Source of the DNA: CAWDPQ01 sp049642465
GTDB taxonomy: Bacteria; Acidobacteriota; Vicinamibacteria; Vicinamibacterales; 2-12-FULL-66-21
DNA length: 64,000 nt
Direction: 5' to 3'
NCBI GenBank assembly: GCA_049642465.1
Contig: JBAROV010000219.1
Span: forward strand, 1-64,000
Below the pieces are notes generated by a model that saw only the letters and a list, made by a program, of their open reading frames with translations, made no database searches and was not told the origin of the DNA. Below, in pieces: positions 1-7,409 of this stretch (positions are counted from its first letter, which is position 1; each line of letters begins with the position of its first letter). A program made the translations under genes and the position numbers.

Positions 1-405
1 CGACACACCGGACTCGATCGACGAGCGCCGGCCTCCCAACACGCACGACAGGGGCTGCCCCTGTTGCCGGGCAAAGAGATCCCAGGCAGCCATTTCCACC
101 GCGGCTTTCGCCATGTGGTGACCGCGAATCATCTCGAGCGCTGGAAAAATCTCCGCCGGGTGCCCGAACGTCCGGCCGAGCACGACCGGAGCGATGAAGC
201 TCGAGATGATGTGCCACGCGGTTGTCGTGGTCTCAGCGCTGTAATACGGACTCTCGTCGGCCACGCACTCGCCGCGTCCGATCGCGCCCTGATCCTCGGC
301 GGTCACCAGCAGGAACACGCGCTCGGTGATTCGACCGAAGCTTGTTTCGAAAAAGCGGACGAGCGGCAGGCGCAACACTCGCAGCTCGATCCGCTCGATA
401 CGCAC
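1..405 (-). CDS. menC: o-succinylbenzoate synthase, N-terminal part (runs off left edge)
   Basis: This is the first 135 codons of an enolase-superfamily protein that continues beyond position 1. Translating the reverse strand from GTG at 405 gives RIERIELR, then LPLVRFFETSFGRITER, GRGECVADESPYYSAETTT, AKAAVEMAAWDLFARQQG and LGGRRSSIESGVS. This order is the N-terminal capping domain of MenC, which dehydrates SHCHC to o-succinylbenzoate in menaquinone synthesis. The catalytic lysines of the barrel lie outside the window. The start is forced: an in-frame stop lies at 415-417, and GTG 405 is the only start codon after it. There is no Shine-Dalgarno, but TAGCAT ends 6 nt upstream. An N-acylamino-acid racemase relative is the main alternative. 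Confidence 0.82.
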   Translation of the reverse strand, partial: MRIERIELRVLRLPLVRFFETSFGRITERVFLLVTAEDQGAIGRGECVADESPYYSAETTTTAWHIISSFIAPVVLGRTFGHPAEIFPALEMIRGHHMAKAAVEMAAWDLFARQQGQPLSCVLGGRRSSIESGVS

Positions 406-411
406 CGCACC

Positions 412-417
412 ATGCTA
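412..417 (-). promoter_or_regulatory. Putative -10 element of a leaderless menC transcript
   Basis: Read on the minus strand the hexamer is TAGCAT, followed by 6 nt and then the GTG start of menC. Transcription would begin at or next to the start codon. It fits the TANNNT-N6/7-start pattern seen at eight other genes in this window. No clear -35 is visible. Confidence 0.4.
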
Positions 418-473
418 TCGCAAGAGGCTGGGCTATACTGCGGCGGGACGGCACTGGCCCGATTCTGTCAACT

Positions 474-1109
474 TTGAATTTCCGGTACATCGCGATCGAA
501 GGACCGGCGGGCGTTGGCAAATCTCTGCTTGCCGACCGGCTTGGCGCACGTCTCGACGCAAACGTGGTGCTCGACGACACCGACAATCCATTCATTGCCG
601 ATTTTCACGCCGGCCGCTCCGGTGCAGGATTCCAGGCGCAGCTCTTCTTCACCCTGGCGCGGCACCGCCAGCAGACGGCCCTTCGGCAAAGCGACCTTTT
701 CAGCCAGCTGACGGTCTGCGACTACCTCTTCGATCGCGACAAGATCTACGCGTATCTGAACCTCGACGACAACGAGCTGTTCATCTACCAGCGGCTGTAC
801 GAACTCCTCGCGCCCGACATGCCATCGCCCGATTTGGTGATTTTCCTCCAGACACCCACCGATGTGCTTCGCCGACGCCTGCGAGACCGGGCCAAATCCA
901 ATCCCGATCTCCCAGCGCTGGCCGACGACTACGTGCGGGAACTGAACGAGGCTTATAACCACTTCTTTTTCCACTACACCGCCACGCCGCTTTTGGTTGT
1001 GGAGACTTCCCAGTTGGATTCCACCTGGGGCGAGGAAGCGCTGACCGATTTGGAACGGCAGCTCCGAACGATGGGCAAGGGCACGCGTTATTACGTGCCG
1101 AGGACCTAG
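474..1109 (+). CDS. Deoxynucleoside kinase (deoxyadenosine/deoxyguanosine kinase family)
   Basis: About 211 residues. It carries an N-terminal P-loop (IAIEGPAGVGKS), a DNPF segment like the ENPF of the dNK family, LNLDDNELFIYQRLYELL, PDLVIFLQTPTDVL and an arginine-rich lid (RRRLRDR). The family phosphorylates deoxynucleosides for dNTP salvage in the cytosol. TTG 474 is chosen because the homologous part begins there (LNFRYIAIEG). The frame stays open upstream to 342, but that stretch overlaps the start of divergent menC and reads like non-coding sequence. A TATACT hexamer at 434-439 could be the -10 of this gene. No Shine-Dalgarno is visible. Substrate choice cannot be told from sequence. Confidence 0.82.
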   Translation: MNFRYIAIEGPAGVGKSLLADRLGARLDANVVLDDTDNPFIADFHAGRSGAGFQAQLFFTLARHRQQTALRQSDLFSQLTVCDYLFDRDKIYAYLNLDDNELFIYQRLYELLAPDMPSPDLVIFLQTPTDVLRRRLRDRAKSNPDLPALADDYVRELNEAYNHFFFHYTATPLLVVETSQLDSTWGEEALTDLERQLRTMGKGTRYYVPRT

Positions 1110-1119
1110 AGAGTAAAAG

Positions 1120-1183
1120 GTGCCAGGGTGCCAGGGTGCCAATGTGCGAGGGTGCCAATGTGCCAGGGTGCCAGGGTGCTGGC
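1120..1183 (+). repeat. Octamer tandem array, consensus GTGCCARN (8 units)
   Basis: Eight consecutive 8-bp units: GTGCCAGG twice, GTGCCAAT, GTGCGAGG, GTGCCAAT, GTGCCAGG twice and GTGCTGGC. AGGTGCCAG at the start and CTGGCACCT at the end could pair as a 9-bp stem. The array fills the gap between the kinase gene and accD. The same octamer recurs near 23.9 kb and 45.7 kb. Confidence 0.9.
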
Positions 1184-1197
1184 ACCTTGCACCCTGT

Positions 1198-1203
1198 TAG
1201 AAT
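1198..1203 (+). promoter_or_regulatory. Putative -10 element (TAGAAT) of a leaderless accD transcript
   Basis: TAGAAT ends 7 nt before ATG 1211, the accD start that matches the family N-terminus. There is no Shine-Dalgarno in between. The octamer array ends 14 bp upstream of the hexamer. Confidence 0.4.
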
Positions 1204-1210
1204 GCCCCCG

Positions 1211-2101
1211 ATGGCGTGGTTCAAGAAGGTCAAGAAACCGATTGAGGCGCCGAACAAGGAGAGCCGGGTTCCGGAAGGGCTCTGGGTCAAGTGCCCCTCG
1301 TGCAGTCAAATCATCTACAACAAGGACCTCGCCTCGAGCCTGAGCGTCTGCACGAAGTGCTCGCATCACTTCCGGCTGTCCTCAGCGGAGCGCCTGAAGT
1401 CGTTATTCGACGAGGAGTGGGAGGAGTTCGATAACGGGCTCGTCTCCACCGACCCGCTGCAGTTCACCGACACGAAACCCTACCGCCAGCGGCTGCAGGC
1501 CAGCACGGCCGCGACCGGGATGAAGGATGCCGTGACGACGGCACGCGGTCGCATCGGAGGCATCGACGTCATCGTCGCCGCGATGGAGTACGGATTCATC
1601 GGCGGCAGCATGGGCGTGGTCGTGGGCGAGAAGATCACCCGCGTGATCGAGCGAGCGATTGACGCGCGGCTTCCAGTCGTCATCGTATCGAGCTCGGGTG
1701 GCGCCCGGATGATGGAAGGCGCGCTGTCCCTGATGCAGATGGCCAAGATCAGCGCCGCCCTGGCCCGGCTCGATCGGGCCAGGCTGCCCTACATCTCGGT
1801 ATTGACCGATCCAACGACTGGTGGGGTAACGGCGAGTTTCGCGATGCTTGGCGATGTGAATATCGCCGAGCCCAAGGCGCTCATTGGTTTTGCCGGACCC
1901 CGCGTCATTGAACAGACGATTCGACAGACGCTGCCCGAAGGATTCCAGCGCAGTGAGTTTCTGCTCGAACATGGCATGCTCGACATGGTCGTGGACCGTC
2001 GGGAGCTGAAAGACGTCATCACCCGAGTGCTCAAAGTCGGTGTTCCCGCGGCACGTCCGTCACGCACGATTGCGGCAGCATCCGCTCCGCTCGGCGCTTG
2101 A
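1211..2101 (+). CDS. accD: Acetyl-CoA carboxylase carboxyltransferase subunit beta
   Basis: About 296 residues. It starts MAWFKKVKKP like other AccD proteins and has the four-cysteine zinc ribbon (Cys28, 31, 47 and 50 counted from ATG 1211). The crotonase-fold core follows, with SSSGGARMMEGALSLMQMAK and LTDPTTGGVTASFAMLGD. With AccA it transfers the carboxyl group from biotin to acetyl-CoA in the first step of fatty-acid synthesis. An in-frame ATG at 1202 would add three residues (MPP); 1211 is preferred from the family N-terminus and from the TAGAAT hexamer 7 nt before it. folC follows, a common pairing with accD. accA is not in the window. Confidence 0.97.
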   Translation: MAWFKKVKKPIEAPNKESRVPEGLWVKCPSCSQIIYNKDLASSLSVCTKCSHHFRLSSAERLKSLFDEEWEEFDNGLVSTDPLQFTDTKPYRQRLQASTAATGMKDAVTTARGRIGGIDVIVAAMEYGFIGGSMGVVVGEKITRVIERAIDARLPVVIVSSSGGARMMEGALSLMQMAKISAALARLDRARLPYISVLTDPTTGGVTASFAMLGDVNIAEPKALIGFAGPRVIEQTIRQTLPEGFQRSEFLLEHGMLDMVVDRRELKDVITRVLKVGVPAARPSRTIAAASAPLGA

Positions 2102-2114
2102 GAAGAACTGTGTC

Positions 2115-2228
2115 ACTCCCAACGCCCAACTCCCAATTCCCAAACCGGATGGCTCGGCGCAGGTAGGTGGTGGCTGCAAGAGGATCCTGGGAGTTGCAGT
2201 TGGGAGTGGGGAGTTGGCTGTTGGGAGT
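2115..2228. repeat. Facing heptamer arrays (ACTCCCA / TGGGAGT) around the folC start
   Basis: The left array (2115-2142) is ACTCCCA, ACGCCCA, ACTCCCA, ATTCCCA. The right array (2188-2228) is the reverse complement type: TGGGAGT, a 6-bp TGCAGT, TGGGAGT, GGGGAGT, TGGCTGT, TGGGAGT. The two could pair across a 45-nt loop. The right array supplies both the GGGGAG ribosome-binding-like motif and the TTG start of folC. Related heptamers occur at 11675-11695 and 37179-37199. Confidence 0.88.
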
Positions 2229-3465
2229 TGACGACCCTCTCCAGTACCTCTCGAGCCTCGAACGGTTCGGGATGAAGTTTGGCCTCGACAACATCCGGGC
2301 ACTCACCGCAGCCCTCGGCCACCCTGAAGAGAGATATCGCAGCGTCATCATCGCTGGGACGAACGGCAAAGGATCGGCAACCGCCATGGTCGAGCGCGGG
2401 TTGCGAGCGGCGGGCTTCCGAACCGGACGTTACACGTCGCCGCATCTGATCCGGCTCGAGGAGCGCTTCGTCATCGACGGCACGGAAGTCACTTCAGAGG
2501 CGTTGCGCGGCGCGGCAGCGACGGTGCGCGACACCGCGGAGCGGCTGCGTGCCCAGGGCATTCTCGCCACACCGCCGACGTTCTTCGAATGCGCGACAGC
2601 TATCGCCTTCGTACTGTTCGCGGACGCGGGAATCGAGGTCGCCGTCCTCGAGGTCGGGCTCGGCGGTCGCCTCGATGCCACCAACATCGTCAGCCCGATA
2701 GCCGCAGCCATCACGTCGATTGATTTCGATCATCAGGCGCAGCTGGGATTGACGATTGCATCGATTGCGCGCGAAAAAGCCGGAGTCATCAAGCCCGGCA
2801 TTCCCATCGTCTGCGGACCCTTGATGCCAGCGGCCGAGGCGGTGGTTCGTGAAATAGCGAACGCGGCGGGCGCAACCTACGTCAATGCGATGGATGTCGT
2901 CGATTTGGGTGAGGTGCTCCAGGGTGGGCAGCTTTCGCTCGAAGGGGCACACCAGCGGGCCAACGCGGCGGTTGCGGTCGCTCTGCTCCGCCAACTGAAG
3001 GCCAACGGGGTGTCTGTTGCTCCTGCAGCGATCAGGACGGCCATCACAGACGTCACCTGGCCGGGCCGGCTCGAGCGTTTCGACTACCGTGGCGCCCAAG
3101 TGTGGCTCGATGCCGCGCACAACCCGGCCGGCGCGCGGGCGCTGCGGACGTTCCTGAGTGAAATGGAATGGACGGACTACGCCCTCGTGTTCGGCGCCAT
3201 GCACGACAAGGACGTGCCTGCCATGCTCGGCGAGCTGATGCCGATGGCTGGAGCGGTGATCTGCACGACGGCGCCGAGTCCACGGGCCGCAGCCGCCGAA
3301 ACGCTGGCGGAGATCGCCCGCCAGCAATCTTCGCCTGCTCGAGTGGAAACGATCGCGTCTCCAGCCGACGCATTGGCGCGAGCGGTCGCACTCAGCAGTC
3401 GAATCGTCGTCGCCGGCTCGATATTTTTGATCGGTCCGGTGCGTGCTATTCTTCGAGCATTCTGA
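2221..3465 (+). CDS. folC: Folylpolyglutamate synthase / dihydrofolate synthase
   Basis: About 414 residues of a Mur-ligase-type ATPase. It shows GTNGKGS, YTSPHLIRLEERF, VLEVGLGGRLDATN, SIDFDHQAQLG, IAREKAGVIKPG and LDAAHNPAGARAL. It adds L-glutamate to dihydropteroate or to folates in the cytosol. TTG 2221 is preferred because GGGGAG lies 7 nt upstream and the residues before it (to GTG 2167) are encoded only by the heptamer repeat. The stop TGA (3463-3465) overlaps the apparent start of lptD, so the two are probably translationally coupled. Whether it has both synthase activities cannot be decided here. Confidence 0.93.
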   Translation: MGVDDPLQYLSSLERFGMKFGLDNIRALTAALGHPEERYRSVIIAGTNGKGSATAMVERGLRAAGFRTGRYTSPHLIRLEERFVIDGTEVTSEALRGAAATVRDTAERLRAQGILATPPTFFECATAIAFVLFADAGIEVAVLEVGLGGRLDATNIVSPIAAAITSIDFDHQAQLGLTIASIAREKAGVIKPGIPIVCGPLMPAAEAVVREIANAAGATYVNAMDVVDLGEVLQGGQLSLEGAHQRANAAVAVALLRQLKANGVSVAPAAIRTAITDVTWPGRLERFDYRGAQVWLDAAHNPAGARALRTFLSEMEWTDYALVFGAMHDKDVPAMLGELMPMAGAVICTTAPSPRAAAAETLAEIARQQSSPARVETIASPADALARAVALSSRIVVAGSIFLIGPVRAILRAF

Positions 3466-5729
3466 TTCGGGTCATCCTTTTCACTCTCCTTTGCGTCTGC
3501 ACCACCGTATCCACGGCCGCTGCGCAGGAGCTGAGCGGCTGCAGCCTCGCCCAAGGGATTCGAAACGAGAATCGCGGCGAAGGCCACACGCTCACCTACG
3601 GTTCGCGCGATATCCCCGTCCAACTCGACTGTAAGGACATGCAGTTCATGGCCAACTTCGTCGAGATGTTCAAGGACAAGAACCTGGTGATTGCGCAGGG
3701 CGACGTGGTGTTCGAAACCGGCGGAACGCGCATCTCGGCGGACCGCATGGAGTTCGACACCAAGACGAGAACCGGTATCTTCTACAACGCGTCAGGGACC
3801 GCGTCGATGGGGAATCGAGTCGATCGCAGCATGTTCGGCACGCAGGAGCCTGATGCGTACTTCTGGGGCGAGGAGATCCACAAGCTCGGTCCCAAGAAGT
3901 ACCGCCTCGTGCGCGGCAACTTCACGACGTGCGTCCAACCCGCGCCGCGATGGGAAGTCGGCGCCGGGTCGATCACCATCCACCTCGACGAGTACGCCCT
4001 GTTGAAGAATTCAATTTTCAAGGTAAAGGGCGTGCCGGTGATGTACCTGCCCATCTTCTACTACCCGATCCAGGAAGACGATCGCGCGACCGGTTTTCTG
4101 ATGCCGATCTACGGCTCGACGAACATTCAAGGGCAGACACTGACGAACCAGTTCTTCTGGGCGATCGGACGGAGCCACGATGCGACGCTGTCGCACAACT
4201 GGTTTTCCAAGACGGGCCACGGATTCGGGAGTGAATACCGTTACGTCCTGGCACCAGGTTCGCAGGGCAACTCCCGTTTCTCGTTCGTGAATGAGCGTCC
4301 CACGACATATCTGGACAGCAACGGCGTTGAACGATCAGTGGATGGCAGCAAGAGCTACTCGGTGGCCGGCGACATCGTCCAGCGCCTGCCGCTTGGCCTC
4401 CGTGCGCGCAGCAACATCGACTATTTTTCGAACATCAGGACGCAGCAGCGTTATCAGCAGGACTTGTATCGCTCGACCAACAGGCGCCGGCGATACGGCG
4501 CCAACGTCGCGGGGAGCTGGGGCAGTTACATCTTCAGCGCGACGGCGGATCGCAACGACACGTTCTACGGCGAAAGTTTTCAGACGAGCGGCAACCTTCC
4601 CCGCATTCTGCTCAGCCGGAGCGAGCGGCCGATTGCGGGATTGCCGATCTACTTCGGCGTCAACGGCGAATACGTCAGCTTCCTGCGAAGTCAGACGGAG
4701 AACGACATCAAGACGGGGGATCAGGGGCTGACTCGCCTCGACGTCCTGCCCGTGCTGCGCATCCCGTTTACGCGATGGCCATTCCTCACTGCGAACTCAC
4801 TGGTCGCGTGGCACGCAACCTACTGGACGGAGAGCATCGTCGAAGGCAAACAGGCACCGGAGGGGCTGGGACGGCAGTATTTTGATTTTCAGACGCGTAT
4901 TACCGGACCGGTGCTCAACCGGATCTGGAACACACCCGGCAACGGGTACGCGGAAAAGTTCAAGCATGTCGTCGAGCCCAGCCTCTCGATTCAGCGCGTC
5001 AGCGCGGTGGACACCTTCGACCGCACCGTGAAGATCGACGGGACTGACTTCGAAACCGGCAACGTGACCCGGTTTACCTACGCATTGAGCAACCGGCTGT
5101 ACGCGAAGAAAACCAACTCACGGGAGATCATCAGCGCAAGCATCAGCCAGTCGTACCATACCGACCCCCGGTCGGCGCAGTTCGATCGCCAGTACCAGAC
5201 AAGCTTCAGCGGCACGAGGCCGACCCATTTCACGCCCGTCAATCTGGCCGTCCGCGCGTCGCCGACCGACACGATGCAGGGGGACTTCCGAACGGAATGG
5301 CACCCCACGGCGCATGCCTTGATGACGCTCGCCGCGAATGGAACGTTTCGGCGGTCCGCCTGGCTCTCCGGAACCATCGGCTGGAGCCAGCGGCGGCTGA
5401 TTCCCGAGCTGTCCGGTTTCAACGATCCTCGATTCGCCACGCATTTTCTCAATGCTTCCGTGGATCTCCGCGCCGAGCGGAACCGCATCGGCGGCACCTA
5501 CGCTTTCAACTACGACCTGCGAGGCGACACCTACCTGCAACAGCGGTTTATCGCGTATTACAATGCGCAGTGTTGCGGGCTTGCCGTCGAATATCAGACG
5601 CAAAACTTCCAGGGGGCCATCTCGACGATCGGCCTTCCCCAGGCTCGCCGATTCAACATCTCGTTCACGCTGGCAGGAATCGGGACATTCTCGAATCTGT
5701 TCGGGGCGTTCGGAGGACAGGACCGGTAG
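3459..5729 (+). CDS. lptD: LPS-assembly outer-membrane protein LptD
   Basis: About 756 residues. It opens with a hydrophobic signal segment ending STAAAQE, then an OstA/LptA-like domain (NLVIAQGDVVFETGG, ISADRMEFD), then VKGVPVMYLPIFYYPIQEDD and a long C-terminal beta-barrel region. LptD inserts lipopolysaccharide into the outer leaflet with LptE. The signal sequence begins at the folC stop, yet no ATG, GTG or TTG lies in frame there. ATT 3459, CTG 3462 and ATT 3465 are the only near-start codons. The frame stays open upstream inside folC, but that part is not signal-peptide-like. Family call is strong; the start is uncertain by a few codons. Confidence 0.92.
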   Translation: MLIRVILFTLLCVCTTVSTAAAQELSGCSLAQGIRNENRGEGHTLTYGSRDIPVQLDCKDMQFMANFVEMFKDKNLVIAQGDVVFETGGTRISADRMEFDTKTRTGIFYNASGTASMGNRVDRSMFGTQEPDAYFWGEEIHKLGPKKYRLVRGNFTTCVQPAPRWEVGAGSITIHLDEYALLKNSIFKVKGVPVMYLPIFYYPIQEDDRATGFLMPIYGSTNIQGQTLTNQFFWAIGRSHDATLSHNWFSKTGHGFGSEYRYVLAPGSQGNSRFSFVNERPTTYLDSNGVERSVDGSKSYSVAGDIVQRLPLGLRARSNIDYFSNIRTQQRYQQDLYRSTNRRRRYGANVAGSWGSYIFSATADRNDTFYGESFQTSGNLPRILLSRSERPIAGLPIYFGVNGEYVSFLRSQTENDIKTGDQGLTRLDVLPVLRIPFTRWPFLTANSLVAWHATYWTESIVEGKQAPEGLGRQYFDFQTRITGPVLNRIWNTPGNGYAEKFKHVVEPSLSIQRVSAVDTFDRTVKIDGTDFETGNVTRFTYALSNRLYAKKTNSREIISASISQSYHTDPRSAQFDRQYQTSFSGTRPTHFTPVNLAVRASPTDTMQGDFRTEWHPTAHALMTLAANGTFRRSAWLSGTIGWSQRRLIPELSGFNDPRFATHFLNASVDLRAERNRIGGTYAFNYDLRGDTYLQQRFIAYYNAQCCGLAVEYQTQNFQGAISTIGLPQARRFNISFTLAGIGTFSNLFGAFGGQDR

Positions 5730-5810
5730 GAACTGACGCTTTGGGACTCGGAGGTTTGGAGCCGGGCGTCGACCACGCCACGCGCACCGAGCGCCGGCGG
5801 CCCGAGCGAC

Positions 5811-5851
5811 CCTTCGACGGGGCTCAGGGTCGCCTTGAGCCTGTCGAAAGG
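5811..5851. repeat. REP-like palindrome (CCTTCGAC...GTCGAAAGG), copy 1
   Basis: An imperfect palindrome with arms CCTTCGAC + GGGCTCAGGG and TTGAGCC + GTCGAAAGG, lying 14 bp before the rmlA start. A second copy lies inside the citrate synthase gene at 36359-36402. It matches the widespread CTTCGACAGGCTCAGG-type intergenic repeat of GC-rich bacteria. Confidence 0.75.
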
Positions 5852-5865
5852 CGAGGCGCCGGCTC

Positions 5866-6933
5866 ATGAAAGGTTTGATCCTGAGCGGCGGTCGCGGCAC
5901 GCGCCTCAGACCGCTGACGTACACCAGCGCCAAACAGCTGGTACCCGTGGCGAACAAGCCAGTCCTGTTCTACGGGATCGAATCGCTTGCCGCTGCCGGC
6001 ATTCGTGACATTGGCATCGTCGTTGGCGATACGCAGGCGGAAATCCGTGCCGCCGTGGGTGATGGGTCTGCCTGGGGGGTACACGTCACCTACATCGAAC
6101 AGGACGCGCCGCGCGGACTCGCTCACGCGGTGCTCATCAGCGAGCCGTTCATCGGCAACGAGCCGTTCGTGGTGTATCTCGGCGACAATCTGCTGAACAA
6201 AGGCATCGGCCGGTTCGTTGACGAGTTCATTCGCGAGCAACCCGCCGCGCAAATCCTGCTCGCGCGAGTGCCGGATCCGCAGATGTTCGGCGTCGCGGAA
6301 TTGGCCGAAGGCAGGGTGATCCGGCTGGTGGAGAAACCGAAGGAACCACGCAGCGACCTGGCGCTGGTCGGCGTCTACATGTTTTCGCCGGCTGTGTTCG
6401 ATGCGGTCAGGTCAATCAAGCCGAGCTTCCGGAACGAGCTCGAGATTACCGACGCGATCCAGACCCTCATCGATCGCGGTCTTCAGGTCCGACCGCACAT
6501 CGTCGACGGCTGGTGGAAGGACACGGGGAAACTCGAGGACATGCTCGAGGCGAATCGCCTCATCCTCGATACAATCGAGCGTCGGATTGAAGGCACCGTG
6601 GATGCCAGCTCCCGGGTCGAAGGCAAGGTCATCGTCGAAGCCGGCGCTGTCATCGAGCACTCGGTGGTTCGCGGCCCGGTGATCATCGGCGCCCGCGCGC
6701 GAATCGTGCACGCGTATGTGGGGCCGTTCACCTCTATCATGAACGACGCGGAAGTGAGCGAGTCCGAGATCGAGCACAGCATTCTGCTCGAAGGGAGCAG
6801 CATCAGCAACCTGGTGACGAGGGTGGAAGATAGCTTGATTGGCAAAAACGTGAAGATCTACCGGCTCCCGGTGAAGCCTTCTGCCTACCGTTTCATGCTT
6901 GGCGACAATTCCGAAGTGGGCATCCGATGGTGA
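5866..6933 (+). CDS. rmlA: Glucose-1-phosphate thymidylyltransferase, long form
   Basis: 355 residues. The N-terminal nucleotidyltransferase part shows LSGGRGTRLRPLTYTSAKQL, YLGDNLL, RLVEKPKEP and VDGWWKDTGKLEDMLEANRL. The C-terminal ~120 residues are a hexapeptide-type left-handed beta-helix (ASSRVEGKVIVEAGAVIEH onward). That is the long RmlA type of antibiotic and surface-sugar clusters, not the short RfbA. It makes dTDP-glucose from glucose-1-phosphate and dTTP. ATG 5866 starts at the family N-terminus. The gene overlaps the epimerase by 7 nt, heading an operon-like run of overlapping genes. The symbol is by family; UDP-sugar use is possible. Confidence 0.88.
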   Translation: MKGLILSGGRGTRLRPLTYTSAKQLVPVANKPVLFYGIESLAAAGIRDIGIVVGDTQAEIRAAVGDGSAWGVHVTYIEQDAPRGLAHAVLISEPFIGNEPFVVYLGDNLLNKGIGRFVDEFIREQPAAQILLARVPDPQMFGVAELAEGRVIRLVEKPKEPRSDLALVGVYMFSPAVFDAVRSIKPSFRNELEITDAIQTLIDRGLQVRPHIVDGWWKDTGKLEDMLEANRLILDTIERRIEGTVDASSRVEGKVIVEAGAVIEHSVVRGPVIIGARARIVHAYVGPFTSIMNDAEVSESEIEHSILLEGSSISNLVTRVEDSLIGKNVKIYRLPVKPSAYRFMLGDNSEVGIRW

Positions 6934-7409
6934 CGACGATGACGGAGGCGCGGCGGATTCAAGGCGTCAAGGTGAAGGAGCTTCGGCCAATCGCCGACGA
7001 GCGCGGCTGGCTCATGGAAATCCTCCGCGGGGACGACCGGGAATTGTTCTCCCGGTTCGGACAGGTATATGTGTCGGCGACCTATCCGGGGGTGGTCAAA
7101 GCCTGGCATTATCATCGCGCGCAGACCGACACGTTCGTCTGCATAGCCGGGATGATCAAGCTCGTGCTCGTAGACACGCGAGACGATTCACCGACACGCA
7201 ACCTGGTCAACGAGTTCTTCCTTGGTGTGCACAGCCCGTTGCTCGTTCAGGTCCCCAAGCTCGTGTACCACGGCTGGAAGTGCGTCGGCGCCGAGCCGTC
7301 GCTGGTGATCAACGTGCCGGACGAACCCTACAACTACGCCGAACCGGACGAACATCGGCTCGAGCCACACGGCACGCTTCCGTACGACTGGGCGCGAAAA
7401 GATGGTTGA
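6927..7409 (+). CDS. rmlC: dTDP-4-dehydrorhamnose 3,5-epimerase family protein
   Basis: 160 residues, one cupin domain. It shows DERGWLMEIL, VVKAWHYHRAQTDTF (RmlC usually has RGLHYQ), IAGMIKLVLVDTRDDSPT, QVPKLVYHGWK and a PYDW end. RmlC epimerises C3 and C5 of dTDP-4-keto-6-deoxyglucose. The His of the HYH motif is kept, but the family also contains single-site epimerases and 3,4-ketoisomerases, so the exact product is open. It overlaps rmlA by 7 nt and rmlB by 8 nt. A second ATG at 6939 is an alternative start. Confidence 0.8.
   Translation: MVTTMTEARRIQGVKVKELRPIADERGWLMEILRGDDRELFSRFGQVYVSATYPGVVKAWHYHRAQTDTFVCIAGMIKLVLVDTRDDSPTRNLVNEFFLGVHSPLLVQVPKLVYHGWKCVGAEPSLVINVPDEPYNYAEPDEHRLEPHGTLPYDWARKDG

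Noticed and set aside
1120..1183. Possible CRISPR array
   Set aside because: Units are 8 bp with no spacers of constant length, and no cas gene is present.
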